The notes under the pieces are model-generated. The model worked only from the letters and a program-made list of their open reading frames with translations, ran no database searches and was not told where the DNA came from. A stretch of DNA of 37,393 bases from Candidatus Rokuibacteriota bacterium (lineage in GTDB: Bacteria > Methylomirabilota > Methylomirabilia > Rokubacteriales > CSP1-6), in the NCBI GenBank assembly GCA_003221615.1, contig QHSQ01000119.1, positions 1 through 37,393 of the forward strand, read 5' to 3'. The translations under genes and the position numbers were made by a program. Positions within the stretch are counted from its first letter, which is position 1; the number at the start of each line of letters is the position of its first letter. Below, in pieces: positions 1 through 7,898 of the stretch.

Positions 1-160
1 GCGGCGACATCCGCTGCGACTGCGCTAGACTCGTCGCGTGATTGTGGATGGCTAAGCCACCGCCTGTGTGCGGGTCCCAGCGAGTGGACGAGCCCGGCGT
101 CACCGAGGTCAAGCTGCGGGGCTCCTACGAGAGGGTCAGTGTGAGGCGGGGGACCGAGCG

Positions 161-670
161 ATGACGCCACCACGGATGGCCACATTGCTGCTACTCGCGG
201 TCCTCATGACCGGCTGCGCGACTACGGCACCCCAAGCCATCGCTCCTCAGTTGGAGGACCATCAACGGCTGGCCAATGCCCTCCATCGCCGGGTTCGTGT
301 CCACGGAGGGTGGTCCCCAGAGGATTATCTCGGCGTTGTGCAAACCATGCCGGTCTGGAAGGGTGGCTTTGGCGGGCTCGACATCTGGCTGCGCGGAGAC
401 ATCGTGGGCACTCAGTGCGGTCAGTACATGATCGCCAGCCTCTTGGCCCTACGGGAGCACCCCTTGGCGGACCGGCGCACGGTGAACGAGGAGGCCATCA
501 AGAACCTCGTGTCGGTCGGGTGGACCGCGCAGGCCGCCGAGGCCGCGAGGGACTCTTGTCCAAAGGCTTCAAGGGCGCATCCGCCTCGAGGAGCCGCCGA
601 ATCTGTTAGGATCGCGCCGGGAGGGGGTCCATGGCGAAGCTCAACATCAATGGCCGAGTCCGTGATGTGA
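161..670 (+). CDS. small exported lipoprotein, unknown function
   Basis: The ATG at 161 gives an N-terminus with a hydrophobic stretch ending in LMTGC, a lipoprotein signal peptide and lipobox. The frame is open for 31 codons further upstream, but those encode an Arg/Gly-rich, non-signal-like stretch, so 161 is preferred. The mature part of about 150 residues has no motif I recognise; a Cys (TQCGQY) in the middle and another near the end could form a disulfide. The last 13 codons overlap the start of the next gene by 40 bases and look like unselected sequence, so the natural end may have been lost or drifted. It may be transcribed with the hydroxylase genes, but nothing in it suggests a role in that enzyme. 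Export is well supported; function is unknown. Confidence 0.6.
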   Translation: MTPPRMATLLLLAVLMTGCATTAPQAIAPQLEDHQRLANALHRRVRVHGGWSPEDYLGVVQTMPVWKGGFGGLDIWLRGDIVGTQCGQYMIASLLALREHPLADRRTVNEEAIKNLVSVGWTAQAAEAARDSCPKASRAHPPRGAAESVRIAPGGGPWRSSTSMAESVM

Positions 671-1089
671 AGGTGGAGGCGGACACGCCGCTGCTCTGGG
701 TCATCCGTGAGCAGGTCGGCCTGACGGGCACCAAGTATGGTTGCGGCGTCGCGCAGTGTGGCGCCTGCTCGGTGCACATCAACGATGAGCTGGTGCGCTC
801 CTGCGTCCTCCCCGTCGGCGGCGTCAAGGCCACGGACAGGATCGTCACCATCGAAGGCCTGTCGGCCACCAGCTCGCACCCCGTGCAGAAGGCCTGGGCG
901 GCGGTCGACGTGCCACAGTGTGGCTACTGTCAGTCAGGGCAGATCATGGCGGCGGCGGCCCTCCTGAGGAAGAAGCCCAAACCGACCGACCAGGACATCG
1001 ACGACGCCATGACCAACATCTGTCGGTGCGGCACCTATCAGCGCATCCGCGCGGCGGTACACATGGCGGCCGGCCGGAAGCAGGCGTGA
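631..1089 (+). CDS. (2Fe-2S)-binding small subunit of a molybdenum hydroxylase (IorA type)
   Basis: This 152-residue protein has the full two-cluster ferredoxin fold of xanthine dehydrogenase-family small subunits. The plant-type cluster ligands are in CGVAQCGAC plus a later Cys (about residues 38-61). The C-terminal four-helix cluster has CGYCQSGQ and CRCGTY (about residues 99-135). It passes electrons from the Mo cofactor in the large subunit to an external acceptor. A strong GGGAGGGGG ribosome site precedes the ATG at 631. The gene ends one base before the large-subunit ATG, so the two form an operon. It lacks its own signal peptide; by analogy with IorAB it would be exported folded together with the Tat-bearing large subunit. 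The substrate (N-heterocycle or aldehyde) cannot be read from the sequence. Confidence 0.93.
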   Translation: MAKLNINGRVRDVKVEADTPLLWVIREQVGLTGTKYGCGVAQCGACSVHINDELVRSCVLPVGGVKATDRIVTIEGLSATSSHPVQKAWAAVDVPQCGYCQSGQIMAAAALLRKKPKPTDQDIDDAMTNICRCGTYQRIRAAVHMAAGRKQA

Positions 1090-1090
1090 C

Positions 1091-3298
1091 ATGAAAGACG
1101 GAAGAGCCAGCACCGACGCTCGAAACTTCTCGCGGCGCAGCTTTATCGTCGGCACGGCAGCCGCAGCCGGCGGCCTGGCTATCGGCGTTCGCCTGCCGTT
1201 CGGATCCGGATCGGCCGAGGCGCAGGGCGCGGTTGAGGCCGGCGCCGAGGTCCATGCTTGGGTCGTCGTCAAGCCGAACGACACCTGCGTGATTCGCATC
1301 GCGCGCTCGGAGATGGGGCAGGGAACGCGGACCGGCCTCGCCCAGCTCGTTGCCGAGGAGCTCGAGTGCGATTGGAAGAAAGTCACTACCGAGTCGATCA
1401 CGCCGGGCCAGAACCTCGCTCGCCAGCGCGTCTGGGGCGAGATGTCGACGGGCGGCAGCCGGGGCATACGCACCTCGCACGACTACGTTCGTCGCGGCGG
1501 TGCGGCCGCGCGCATGATGCTTCTGCAGGCGGCGGCCGACGAGTGGAAGGTGCCGGTCGCCGAGGTTAGCGTGGCGAACGGTGTCATCACGCACGCGAGC
1601 TCCGGACGGAAAACGACCTATGGCAAGGTCGCCGCCGCTGCGGCAAAGCTGACGCCGCCGGACCCCAAGAGCATCGCGCTCAAGAATCCGAAGGACTGGA
1701 AGATCGCCGGCCGGCCGATGAAGCGGCTGGACACCGCCGACAAGCTCAACGGCACCCAGGTCTATGCGATCGACGTCAAGCTGCCGGGCATGCTGCACGC
1801 GGCGATCAAGGCGAGTCCCGTCTTCGGCGGCAAGCTCGCGAGCTACGACGAGGCCAAGATTTCCGGGCGACCCGGTGTCCGCGGCGTCGTCAAGGTCAAC
1901 GATTCGACCGTCGCCGTCGTCGCCGACACCTGGTGGCGGGCCAAGTCCGCGCTCGAGGCGCTTCCGATCGTCTGGGACGAGGGACCCGACGCCTCCCAAT
2001 CGAGCGCGAGGATCGCCACGCACCTCGAGGAGGGCCTGGCCGCGAAGGACGCCTACGCCTTCCGCAACGAAGGTGACGCCGTCACCGCGATCCAGGGCGC
2101 GGCGAAGCGGGTGGAAGCGGTGTACAGCACGCCGTTTCTCGCCCACGCGACGATGGAGCCGATGAACTGCACCGTGAAGATCTCGGCGGACCGGGCCGAG
2201 TGCTGGGTGCCCACCCAGAACTCGGAGGCGTCGCTGGCCGCGCTGTCCGAGCAGTCGGGAGTCCCGCTGACCAAGTGCGAGGTCTATAGGCACGACCTCG
2301 GCGGCGGCTTCGGCCGCCGAGGCGGCAACCAGGACTACGTTCGCCAGGCCGTCAACATCGCCAAGCAATTCCCCGGCGTCCCCGTCAAGATGATCTGGTC
2401 GCGCGAAGAGGACATGGCCCACGACTTCTACCGGCCGATCTCGCAGTGCAAGCTGGCCGCGGGGCTCGACGAGAAGGGCGCGCTGGTCGGACTACACCTG
2501 CGCATCTCCGGCCAGTCGATCAACGCGTTCGTGAACCCGGCGCTGGTTGCCAACGGCCAGGACGCGCGCCAGCTCCAGGGATACTCGGACAAGCCCGGGG
2601 ACGCGGAGCTCGGCTACACCGTGCCGAATCTCTTGATCGAATACGCAATGCGCAACACGCACGTGCCGGTCGGCCCCTGGCGGGGGGTCAACACCAACCA
2701 GAACGCCGTCTACATGGAATGCTTCGTGGAAGAAGTGGCCCGGGCGGCCGGCGCCGACTCGCTCGAGTTCCGTCGTGCCCTGATGACCAAACATCCCAAG
2801 CATCTCGCCGTCCTCAACGCGGCGGCTGACAAAGGCGGCTGGGGCCGGCCCCTGCCCAGCGGCGTGCATCGCGGCATCGCGCAGTTCATGGGATACGGCA
2901 GTTATTCCGCCGCCGTCGCCGAGGTCTCGGTAAGCGGCGAGGGCAAGGTCAAGGTGCACCGGATGGTGCTTGCGCTCGATTGCGGCCACGCGGTCAATCC
3001 CGACCAGATCGTGGCCCAGGTCGAAGGTTCGGTGGCCTACGGCCTGAGCGCCGCGTTCTACGGCGATTGCACGGTGGCGAACGGGCGTATGACCGAGCTG
3101 AACTTCGACCGCTACCAGATTCTACGATTGGCCGAGATGCCGAAGGTCGAGACGGTGATCGTCCCGTCCTACGACTTCTGGGGCGGCGTCGGCGAGCCGA
3201 CGATTTCCGTGGTGACGCCGGCGGTCCTAAACGCCGTGTTCGCCGCGACCGGTAAGCCGGTGCGCAGCCTGCCGTTGAAGAGCGTCCGGCTCGTCTAG
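1091..3298 (+). CDS. molybdopterin-binding large subunit of a periplasmic hydroxylase (IorB type)
   Basis: This 735-residue protein is a xanthine dehydrogenase-family molybdopterin-binding subunit of the IorB/aldehyde dehydrogenase kind. A twin-arginine signal (NFSRRSFIVG followed by an Ala/Gly-rich segment) lies within the first 35 residues, so the folded holoenzyme should be Tat-exported. Visible landmarks are the MGQGTRTGLAQL segment, the GGGFGRRGG cofactor loop (about residue 400), the PVGPWRGV substrate-pocket region and the C-terminal GGVGEP motif, whose Glu is the catalytic base in this family. Length is normal for IorB. No FAD-binding subunit gene is adjacent, which fits two-subunit enzymes that hand electrons to a cytochrome or another external acceptor. 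It likely oxidises an N-heteroaromatic or aldehyde in the periplasm; the exact substrate is unknown. Confidence 0.93.
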   Translation: MKDGRASTDARNFSRRSFIVGTAAAAGGLAIGVRLPFGSGSAEAQGAVEAGAEVHAWVVVKPNDTCVIRIARSEMGQGTRTGLAQLVAEELECDWKKVTTESITPGQNLARQRVWGEMSTGGSRGIRTSHDYVRRGGAAARMMLLQAAADEWKVPVAEVSVANGVITHASSGRKTTYGKVAAAAAKLTPPDPKSIALKNPKDWKIAGRPMKRLDTADKLNGTQVYAIDVKLPGMLHAAIKASPVFGGKLASYDEAKISGRPGVRGVVKVNDSTVAVVADTWWRAKSALEALPIVWDEGPDASQSSARIATHLEEGLAAKDAYAFRNEGDAVTAIQGAAKRVEAVYSTPFLAHATMEPMNCTVKISADRAECWVPTQNSEASLAALSEQSGVPLTKCEVYRHDLGGGFGRRGGNQDYVRQAVNIAKQFPGVPVKMIWSREEDMAHDFYRPISQCKLAAGLDEKGALVGLHLRISGQSINAFVNPALVANGQDARQLQGYSDKPGDAELGYTVPNLLIEYAMRNTHVPVGPWRGVNTNQNAVYMECFVEEVARAAGADSLEFRRALMTKHPKHLAVLNAAADKGGWGRPLPSGVHRGIAQFMGYGSYSAAVAEVSVSGEGKVKVHRMVLALDCGHAVNPDQIVAQVEGSVAYGLSAAFYGDCTVANGRMTELNFDRYQILRLAEMPKVETVIVPSYDFWGGVGEPTISVVTPAVLNAVFAATGKPVRSLPLKSVRLV

Positions 3299-3439
3299 CG
3301 GTCTCGTTCTTCCGCCTACGCAGCCGGAGAGCGCCGGCGATATCGGACGCGGCGGCGGGCCACCCTGCTCGTCGCGATTTCCCTGCTTAGCGTGGCGAGG
3401 AAGCGCCTACCGTGAGGTTCTGCGCTGCCCTGTGTACGA

Positions 3440-3691
3440 CTAGGTCCGGCGACCGTTGGTGTGTTTCTCGGTGGCCCAAATCTGAAAGCAAGTGTCGTGG
3501 AGCCGAAGCGTTCGCCAATCATCGGCGCTCATGCGCACCGTCATCCTCTGGGTTCTCGCGATGATCGATCCGCAGGCATCGCAGGCTTGTCCGATACCTT
3601 GGCCATGCCCGAGCTCGATGAGGTGATTTCCTGGCAGTCGGCCGTCATGGATCCGTTGCCGAATTACTTCCTGAAGGAGGGTCGGTTCCAT
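3440..3691 (-). CDS. CxxC...HxxC mini-protein, probable zinc-binding (paralogue of the gene at 12631)
   Basis: The 83-residue product matches the protein at 12631-12873 along most of its length. Shared blocks are DGRLP, a Gly/Asn-rich turn, ACDACG, DWRTLRLH, and HxxCFQxW. The spaced Cys-Cys...His-Cys set (CDACG about residue 37, LHDTC about residue 64) looks like one zinc site of a treble-clef or LIM-like fold. I chose the ATG at 3691 because the paralogue begins at the equivalent position (MEPTLL versus MDPLMR); an ATG at 3706 and a GTG at 3709 lie in frame just upstream. It is monocistronic, with no signal peptide, so it is probably cytoplasmic. Function is unknown; a small regulatory or nucleic-acid-binding role is only a guess. 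Confidence 0.7.
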   Translation of the reverse strand: MEPTLLQEVIRQRIHDGRLPGNHLIELGHGQGIGQACDACGSIIARTQRMTVRMSADDWRTLRLHDTCFQIWATEKHTNGRRT

Positions 3692-3795
3692 GCCCAAGAG
3701 CAGCATCACATAATCGGTTTCCCCGATGGAATAGAGTCTTTCCCTATAAGCGGCATTGGGTAATCACCTGACACCTTAGACCCGGGATCACAGAC

Positions 3796-4299
3796 CTAGT
3801 AACGCGTACCCGAACTCTTTCCTGCAGGCACAACAGTTGTCGGTGTGCTTGTCCCCGGACTGGACTGTGTCTCGCTGCTGCGAGGCGGTGCCCGATCTTC
3901 CGATCGCTGCTCCATCGCCTGTTGGGCCTGCCGCACTTCGTTCCTCAGTTGGTCCAGGTTCACATTATGGTGGTGTGCGATGTCTGCCCACCCCTTGCCC
4001 CCCTTGAACTCGACAACGACTTGCTCGACGGTCAGCTTCGTCGCTTGGGACAGCAGGTTGGCGATCAGAAACTCGCCCCAACTGAGTCCGGTACGAGTGC
4101 GCTGCGCCCGTAATGCTTCGGCCGAGACTGCGAGCTTGCGTGAAATATGACCGACCACGACGCGTTCACCATCCGGCCCGGTTCGCGCTCTCTCAATGGC
4201 GGCTGCGAGTTCCTCAAGGGTGGGCGGGTCGTCTCCCCAGGTCAAACCGACCGCAAGCACCACTGCAAGTGCGATCAAGCTGGATGCCGTATATCGCAT
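3796..4299 (-). CDS. exported protein of unknown function, Pro/Ser/Thr-rich tail
   Basis: The ATG at 4299 starts a clear signal peptide (MRYTASSLIALAVVLAVGLTWG). The mature protein of about 145 residues has a helical domain with LSWGEFLIANLLS and FKGGKGWADIAHHHNVNLDQL. That pattern resembles small exported soil-bacterial proteins in which 'SGxGWGxIA...HxVxLG' blocks recur; I know no function for them. The last 35 residues are rich in Ser, Thr and Pro and are probably disordered. The gene stands alone on the minus strand between two stretches with few genes. It is a real gene judged by the signal peptide and the composition of the core, but the biochemical role cannot be stated. Confidence 0.72.
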   Translation of the reverse strand: MRYTASSLIALAVVLAVGLTWGDDPPTLEELAAAIERARTGPDGERVVVGHISRKLAVSAEALRAQRTRTGLSWGEFLIANLLSQATKLTVEQVVVEFKGGKGWADIAHHHNVNLDQLRNEVRQAQQAMEQRSEDRAPPRSSETQSSPGTSTPTTVVPAGKSSGTRY

Positions 4300-4786
4300 T
4301 GGTAGGCCATTCTAGCGCGCTTGCTCGGCGCTACGCTTCCTTCCCAGTGTGTGTGTGGTAGCCCCTGAAACAGAGTGCAACTCAATGATGAGCTCGGAGG
4401 TCCCTGGCCGGGGCAACGGTCCACCAACCATCCATTCGCGCACGGACACCGGCGCATGATGTCGCGTTCGATCGGCGACGATCCCGGATCGTCGCCGGTG
4501 GGCGTCTCAAACAGTGATCATGCGTTCACGAGCGCGAAGATGATGGCTCTGAGCAGGGGCGTGTTGCGGTGATGTTGCATCGCCTGCCGCGTTCTGCCAC
4601 GATCTGCAACGACGTGAACCACGAGACCCTGACGGAAATGGAGGGCGGGCCTACGAATTCCTTACCTCCACCACATTTCTTCTCGCGGAGTTACTACGAG
4701 GTTTCTGAGAGTTGCCGCCCCCTGTCGCCTGAAGAGCCTCGAGCGCTTGGCCGCGCCCTCGGCGTGCCGGTGATGGAGTAGTTGGA
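4300..4786 (+). other. gene-poor interval with no convincing coding region
   Basis: No open frame here has a signal peptide, known motif or good ribosome site. One short frame running from an ATG at 4638 to 4781 and ending just before the gene at 4787 could encode about 47 residues, but its composition gives no support. The notable content is the perfect hairpin at 4473-4497. Promoters for the flanking diverging genes (4299 minus, 4787 plus) should lie here, but I see no clear -35/-10 pair. Confidence 0.5.
4473..4497. repeat. perfect inverted repeat, 11-bp arms, 3-base loop
   Basis: CGGCGACGATC at 4473-4483 and GATCGTCGCCG at 4487-4497 are exact reverse complements around CCG. No T-run follows on either strand, so it is not a standard intrinsic terminator. 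It stands in the middle of a gene-free interval. It could be a dyad operator, a structured RNA element or a dispersed palindromic repeat; one copy alone does not decide. Confidence 0.6.
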
Positions 4787-5056
4787 ATGACGGAGCCTGA
4801 GCCGAATTATCCGCCGCTCTCGACGAGAGAGATTCGAACCTTGCCCGAAGGCGCACGCGTCATCGTGACGTGGAGCGAAGGGAACGACGGTCCCCACGAG
4901 TACGGCGTGCACTGGCGCCGTGGCGAGCCGTACGCGCAGACCGATGCGGAGCGTCACGAGGGGCGCGTGGACCTTGAGAAATGGCTGACGTACTACGTCG
5001 GGTCGCGGCGCCCGTTCACGCGAGTCTGGGCGCTTCCCGCTCGGCGTGCCGAATGA
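4787..5056 (+). CDS. small conserved-looking protein of unknown function
   Basis: An 89-residue, charged, soluble protein with no signal peptide. The core (IRTLPEGARVIVTWSEG, then PHEYGVHW, RHEGRVDLEKWLTYYVG and FTRVWAL) reads like a small beta-rich domain. I associate similar short proteins with the same kind of soil bacteria, from memory only. A weak ribosome site (TTGGA) precedes the ATG. Codon choice is GC-rich at third positions, as in the neighbours, which supports coding. No function can be assigned. Confidence 0.55.
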   Translation: MTEPEPNYPPLSTREIRTLPEGARVIVTWSEGNDGPHEYGVHWRRGEPYAQTDAERHEGRVDLEKWLTYYVGSRRPFTRVWALPARRAE

Positions 5057-5142
5057 CCGCGGGATGAACAGCGCCCCGCTACGCGCTCGTGACGCGCCGG
5101 GGCAGGGTCCGCGGATCACTGATGAGACAGGAACAGGGGAAG

Positions 5143-5391
5143 TCATCGGACGACCGTGTATGTCACCGGGCGCCTCACCAGGGCCCAACCCGACGACTGG
5201 AGCTCCCTCGTGATGTCACGGTGGCGCCGGTCGATGTGGCGCCTTTCGATCGGCGGCGGCCTCAAGGTCCGGCGCCGGTCGACGGTGCGACGGTCGAGAA
5301 CCACATCTCTGGTCTCGTCCGCGAATACGTGCTTGAGGTACAGATACTGTTTTGGCTCGGTGCGCGACACGATGAAGACCAAGTCTGCCAC
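5143..5391 (-). CDS. DRR-repeat small protein of unknown function
   Basis: The GTG at 5391 is chosen because GGAGG lies 5 bases upstream, an unusually good ribosome site for this area; no ATG start is available. The 82-residue product has three parts. First is an N-terminal beta strand-like piece (MADLVFIVSRTEPKQYLYL). Next is a central block of repeated DRRxxDRR/ERRxxDRR motifs (about residues 32-58), strongly basic and acidic in alternation. Last is a short C-terminal ELQSSGWALVRR. The repeated arginine clusters suggest nucleic-acid or acidic-surface binding, but this is inference. Similar DRRR-type proteins seem common in related metagenomic genomes, as far as I remember. It stands alone on the minus strand. 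Confidence 0.65.
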   Translation of the reverse strand: MADLVFIVSRTEPKQYLYLKHVFADETRDVVLDRRTVDRRRTLRPPPIERRHIDRRHRDITRELQSSGWALVRRPVTYTVVR

Positions 5392-6007
5392 GATCGCCTC
5401 CGCTGGATTCCAGACGCTGACTTGCTTCAGGCCCGTGATTCACTCAAGGACAGACGCGCGACGCCGGGCGCCCGGCGCAGTGCAGTGGGAAGCTGAGTAG
5501 TCAGAAGACGCCGCGACCAGAGAGACGGAAGGCGGATTCGACGAACTCCAAGAGAGCTATGGGCGCACCGTAGCGCTGACGGATGCGCTCCTGGGTGACC
5601 TGATGGGAATCCATTCGTGACACCTTGATGCCTACCCATAGGCCAGAGGAGTGAACCCGACAATAAGGGAATTCCCCAGAATGCTCGACTGAAATTCACT
5701 GACTCTCGCAACTACATAACAAATAACAACCAACCATATACACGGACCTGGCGCGCGCGCGAAGATCAGCGTGAGGTGGGCGCCCGTTGGCTCAGGACGA
5801 CGGGCAGGTGAGTTGCGATTGGGAGTTTGTGAAGTAGACTAAGCCGGGCTGGACGCCCACGCATCGAGCAGATCCATCACCGGCCTCTCCTGAAATCACG
5901 GCGATGCCCGCAGGAGCGAGGCCACCGTCCAGTCCCGCGATCTGTTCCTCCACAGGGCTCGCTAGCGCGTTGAAGGCGTAGAAATAGTGGGACGGGAGGA
6001 GGGTCAT
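5392..6007. other. gene-poor interval with a local AT-rich patch
   Basis: No credible coding region is visible. A frame on the minus strand near 5427-5711 has no signal, motif or ribosome site. Around 5690-5745 the base composition drops sharply towards A and T (runs such as ACATAACAAATAACAACC), unlike the rest of the window, and it is followed by an alternating GCGCGCGCG stretch near 5751. This may hold the promoter region for the lipoprotein at 6008 or the minus-strand gene at 5391, but no clear -35/-10 pair stands out. Confidence 0.45.
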
Positions 6008-6544
6008 ATGCGCCGCTTGCTGCTCAATGGATGCCTCTGTGCCGTGGCTGGCCTGTTCGCCACTGCATGCACGATCCCGCCTGCGCCGGGCTCGTCGGCT
6101 ACGCTGCCAGCTCAGGTGCTACCCGCTGACGCGCGTGCGCTCGTCTACGGTCGGACGGTCAGCGAGGTGATCCAGAGTCAGGAGCTACGAGACAAGATCC
6201 CCGGTCTCTTCGGAGCGGACTGGATGCCGACTTCACAGGGGCGCGGGCAGGTCGCTTTGGGTGCGGCGGCGTTCTTCGAAAAGGGGGGACCGCTGCGGAT
6301 GGTCAGTATCTCGGGGAAAGACTACGTCGCGGTCACGGGGTGCGTGGCAAATGCCTGCCCGACGCGCCGTGTGCTGATGCTGATCGGTGAAGGCGGGTCG
6401 CCGCTGCTCGCGCGCCTCGACGACGGCGCGATCCCCCACTATTACGCCTACAGCAGCGGAGGCGCGGCGCCGCCGACCAACACATCACCCATCGTGGACG
6501 CGGGGTTGCGCGCCCTACAGAGTGTTGGCGACGCGTACCCCTAG
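6008..6544 (+). CDS. Ivy-like lysozyme inhibitor family lipoprotein (putative)
   Basis: The ATG at 6008 follows GGGAGGAGGG at good spacing and begins a lipoprotein signal (MRRLLLNGCLCAVAGLFATAC); an in-frame ATG 21 bases upstream would put charged residues ahead of it. The mature part of about 150 residues resembles the Ivy (inhibitor of vertebrate lysozyme) family. It has a DWM segment, a strand ending in GKDYVAVTGC, and the loop GCVANACPTRRVLMLIG, in which two Cys flank a short turn as in the Ivy inhibitory loop CKPHDC. The family binds the active site of c-type lysozymes in the periplasm. The characteristic His of the loop is not present here, so lysozyme inhibition is uncertain. The M23 peptidase on the opposite strand nearby is another peptidoglycan-related gene. 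Confidence 0.6.
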   Translation: MRRLLLNGCLCAVAGLFATACTIPPAPGSSATLPAQVLPADARALVYGRTVSEVIQSQELRDKIPGLFGADWMPTSQGRGQVALGAAAFFEKGGPLRMVSISGKDYVAVTGCVANACPTRRVLMLIGEGGSPLLARLDDGAIPHYYAYSSGGAAPPTNTSPIVDAGLRALQSVGDAYP

Positions 6545-6643
6545 CGCCCGCTTCTGGTCTTCCGTCGCCCCCGGATTGAAAGCGCGGTCGGGGAGATCAC
6601 CTTTACGATGGGCCCGCCCTGGCATCACGCGCAATTCTGTACC

Positions 6644-7339
6644 TCAGGGCATCTTGAGAGCGGAAGGCGTAGAAGGCACTCCAGCGGCTTGCGGATCCTC
6701 CCAGCACTTGAGGAACCTGACGGCCCGGATTGGATTGAGAATACCCGCCAGATCCGCCATGATGGCGTCCTTAGCGGAGCGGGTTCGAAAACCCTCGCCA
6801 GAGTCTTTGATTCTAGCGAGCGGTGCGGCCTTCCCATCTATGCCCGTGACTGCCCGAAGATAAGCGAAGTGTAGATGGGGCGGCAGGTTCTTCGTTTGTA
6901 GGCTCGCGGCGTTTCCGGAGTAGCCGATCGTGCCGATCATGTGGCCGGCGATGACGTTGTTGCTCACGTCAACCTCGACCGTGTGCAGGTGGCCGTAGAT
7001 GGTATAGCCGCCGTCCAGGTGGTCGAGGACGACTGTTTTGCCGAGCTTTCCCCAATCGCTGCGCGCAGCCACCACCACCCTCCCATTCGCGACGGCGAAA
7101 ACGGGTTCGCCCACCCAACCGTTCAGATCCACGGCTCCGTGAATGCCGTTCTTCCGCGCCGCATAGAATCCCCCGCCTTCACGCGCCTCAGAATCGCTGC
7201 CGCGCACCGTCGCCACTCGACCGAGCGGGCACACCGGGTCAGGCGTGAGATCCGCCGATGGAGACGACGGCTGGGCGTTCGCAATGACCGGCATCGCGAC
7301 GCTGAGAATGACCGTCAAGGCAGCGAGGGCACTCTTCAT
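6644..7339 (-). CDS. M23 family metallopeptidase (LytM-type, exported)
   Basis: A signal peptide (MKSALAALTVILSVAMPVIANA) is followed by a single LytM/M23 domain. Zinc ligands are visible as HxxxD in IHGAVDLNG (about residues 67-71) and HxH in PPHLHFAY (about 153-155). The usual YGHLH active-site His lies between them. M23 enzymes cut peptide cross-links of peptidoglycan; all catalytic residues are present, so it should be active in the periplasm. At 231 residues it is a minimal version without the coiled coil of EnvC/NlpD types. It converges with the Ivy-like lipoprotein gene. The gene has no strong ribosome site, though the signal peptide fixes the start. Confidence 0.9.
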   Translation of the reverse strand: MKSALAALTVILSVAMPVIANAQPSSPSADLTPDPVCPLGRVATVRGSDSEAREGGGFYAARKNGIHGAVDLNGWVGEPVFAVANGRVVVAARSDWGKLGKTVVLDHLDGGYTIYGHLHTVEVDVSNNVIAGHMIGTIGYSGNAASLQTKNLPPHLHFAYLRAVTGIDGKAAPLARIKDSGEGFRTRSAKDAIMADLAGILNPIRAVRFLKCWEDPQAAGVPSTPSALKMP

Positions 7340-7502
7340 GGCAGTTTCATTTCCGCAGATTCATCGTACCTCGGGCGCTGTTCGTCTCCAGAGGGGGAAA
7401 GTCCCTATCCAGCGTTACAGGAATGCCCCGCTGGATTCCCACGTCAGGCCGCGGCACTGATAAGTCACCAACTTAATCGCCGCAGACAGTCAGGGGGACT
7501 CA

Positions 7503-7826
7503 TTGAAGAAGCTGTTTCTCGCAGGCCTGGTCGCAGTGCTTGGCTTCGCCCCGGCGTTCGCGCTGGCTCAGGCGCAAGCGGAAGAGAAGATGTTGGTTGG
7601 TCAGGTGCAGAGCGTTGACGAAACCGGAACCCAGATTACCCTCACGGACGGCACCAAGCTACTGACACCGCCAGGATCGATACTTCGGCCCGGGGTGCTC
7701 GAAGAGGGCATGGTCGTGGTCGCGGTGTACCGAGAGGAAAACGGCGACAAGATCTTGACGAAACTTTCCCTGAGGCAAGGCGAGCCGGCCCCTTCGACGC
7801 CAGGCGAATCGCCGAAGCGCTTCTGA
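7503..7826 (+). CDS. DUF1344-like small exported protein
   Basis: The TTG at 7503 is the likely start, with AGGGGG seven bases upstream, and yields a good signal peptide (MKKLFLAGLVAVLGFAPAFALA). The mature part of about 80 residues has the pattern of DUF1344: a strand VGQVQSVDETGTQITLTDGTKL, a middle loop, then GMVVVAVY and KILTKLSL. It is a small beta-barrel-like fold. A second member with the same plan lies at 17926-18186, so the family is duplicated in this genome. Function is unknown; members are exported and often stand alone. Confidence 0.78.
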   Translation: MKKLFLAGLVAVLGFAPAFALAQAQAEEKMLVGQVQSVDETGTQITLTDGTKLLTPPGSILRPGVLEEGMVVVAVYREENGDKILTKLSLRQGEPAPSTPGESPKRF

Positions 7827-7865
7827 TCGACACGGCGAGCACGGCCGAAGAGTGAGGGCATGGGG

Positions 7866-7888
7866 CGCATCGTCGGTCGGACGATGCG
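7866..7888 (+). terminator. possible bidirectional terminator hairpin
   Basis: CGCATCGTC (7866-7874) and GACGATGCG (7880-7888) form a perfect 9-bp stem around GGTCG, between the converging ends of the gene at 7826 and the remnant ending at 7899. No long U-tract follows, only TTCC on the plus strand, so termination efficiency is doubtful. Confidence 0.45.
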
Positions 7889-7898
7889 TTCCGCGCCT

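Noticed and set aside
944..2422. 492-codon open frame antisense to the Mo hydroxylase large subunit
   Set aside because: Arg/Leu/Gly-rich composition with no family signature; the sense gene is certain.
4638..4781. Possible 47-residue protein just ahead of the gene at 4787
   Set aside because: No ribosome site or motif; odd composition (PPPHFFSRSYY); kept only as part of the gene-poor interval.
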